Assembly: GCA_008360955.1 (NCBI GenBank)
Contig: LUCM01006287.1
Location: forward strand, 121,057 to 185,056
Length of the DNA stretch: 64,000 nucleotides
Source: Fasciolopsis buskii
Lineage: Eukaryota > Platyhelminthes > Trematoda > Plagiorchiida > Fasciolidae
Reading direction: 5' to 3'
Part shown: one piece after another, positions 63,947 through 64,000 of the stretch
Position numbering within the stretch: position 1 is the stretch's first letter
Layout of the letters: each line of letters begins with the position of its first letter
Notes under the pieces: model-generated
What the model was told of the DNA's origin: nothing
The model's database searches: none
What the model saw: only the letters and a program-made list of their open reading frames with translations
Program-made: the position numbers and the translations under genes

Positions 63947-64000
63947 GTCTTCTCGCCATACCAGCCCTATCATAACTAATTTATACATTGCCCCCTTTAG

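Overview
The window looks like animal (metazoan) nuclear DNA: AT-rich, gene-poor, full of simple repeats and decayed retroelements, with one long intron-like stretch, and one 849-base assembly gap. It is not bacterial or viral. The retroelement remnants (an RTE-like C-terminus ending in a PGW...R..LET..MA..RS.W pattern, CR1/Jockey-like pieces, a Ty3/gypsy-like fragment) and the tRNA-headed SINEs would suit a flatworm, most likely a parasitic trematode. That placement is inference; I cannot name the species.

Only one protein-coding gene can be identified with confidence. At 34739-35947 (+) a 402-codon exon encodes a NeuroD-family basic helix-loop-helix transcription factor: nuclear localisation cluster, basic region, helix-loop-helix, then the NeuroD-specific domain. 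A good splice acceptor ends 5 bases before its ATG, so at least one upstream exon exists. A candidate is an open exon at 25641-25854, which ends at a GTAAGC donor in exactly the phase needed to join the bHLH exon in frame and has three CCAAT-box cores 110-260 bases upstream of its ATG. If right, the gene has a first intron of about 8.9 kb. That link is inferred.

Layout. 1-5.5 kb: a SINE copy, a decayed non-LTR reverse transcriptase fragment next to the gap, a repeat interrupted by an inverted copy of itself, and a compound microsatellite. 5.5-20.3 kb: mostly featureless, with overlapping GC-richer ORFs at 10.2-11.0 kb, two SINE copies facing each other at 16.0-16.5 kb, a decayed Ty3/gypsy reverse transcriptase-RNase H fragment at 17.6-18.4 kb (minus strand), and a pentanucleotide array just before the 3' end of an RTE-like element at 19.9-20.2 kb. 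20-36 kb: a SINE, a possible decayed LINE piece, then the NeuroD gene region. 36-64 kb: no recognised host gene; a few coding-like open stretches (39.1-39.9 kb, 50.0 kb), further SINE copies, a perfect 14-bp hairpin at 61.4 kb, and a non-LTR endonuclease fragment at the right edge.

Apart from the NeuroD gene, the window reads as a repeat-rich regulatory or intergenic landscape. No CRISPR array, rRNA, intact tRNA gene or operon-like cluster was seen. Repeat calls were made by reading and comparing sequence by eye, not by database search.
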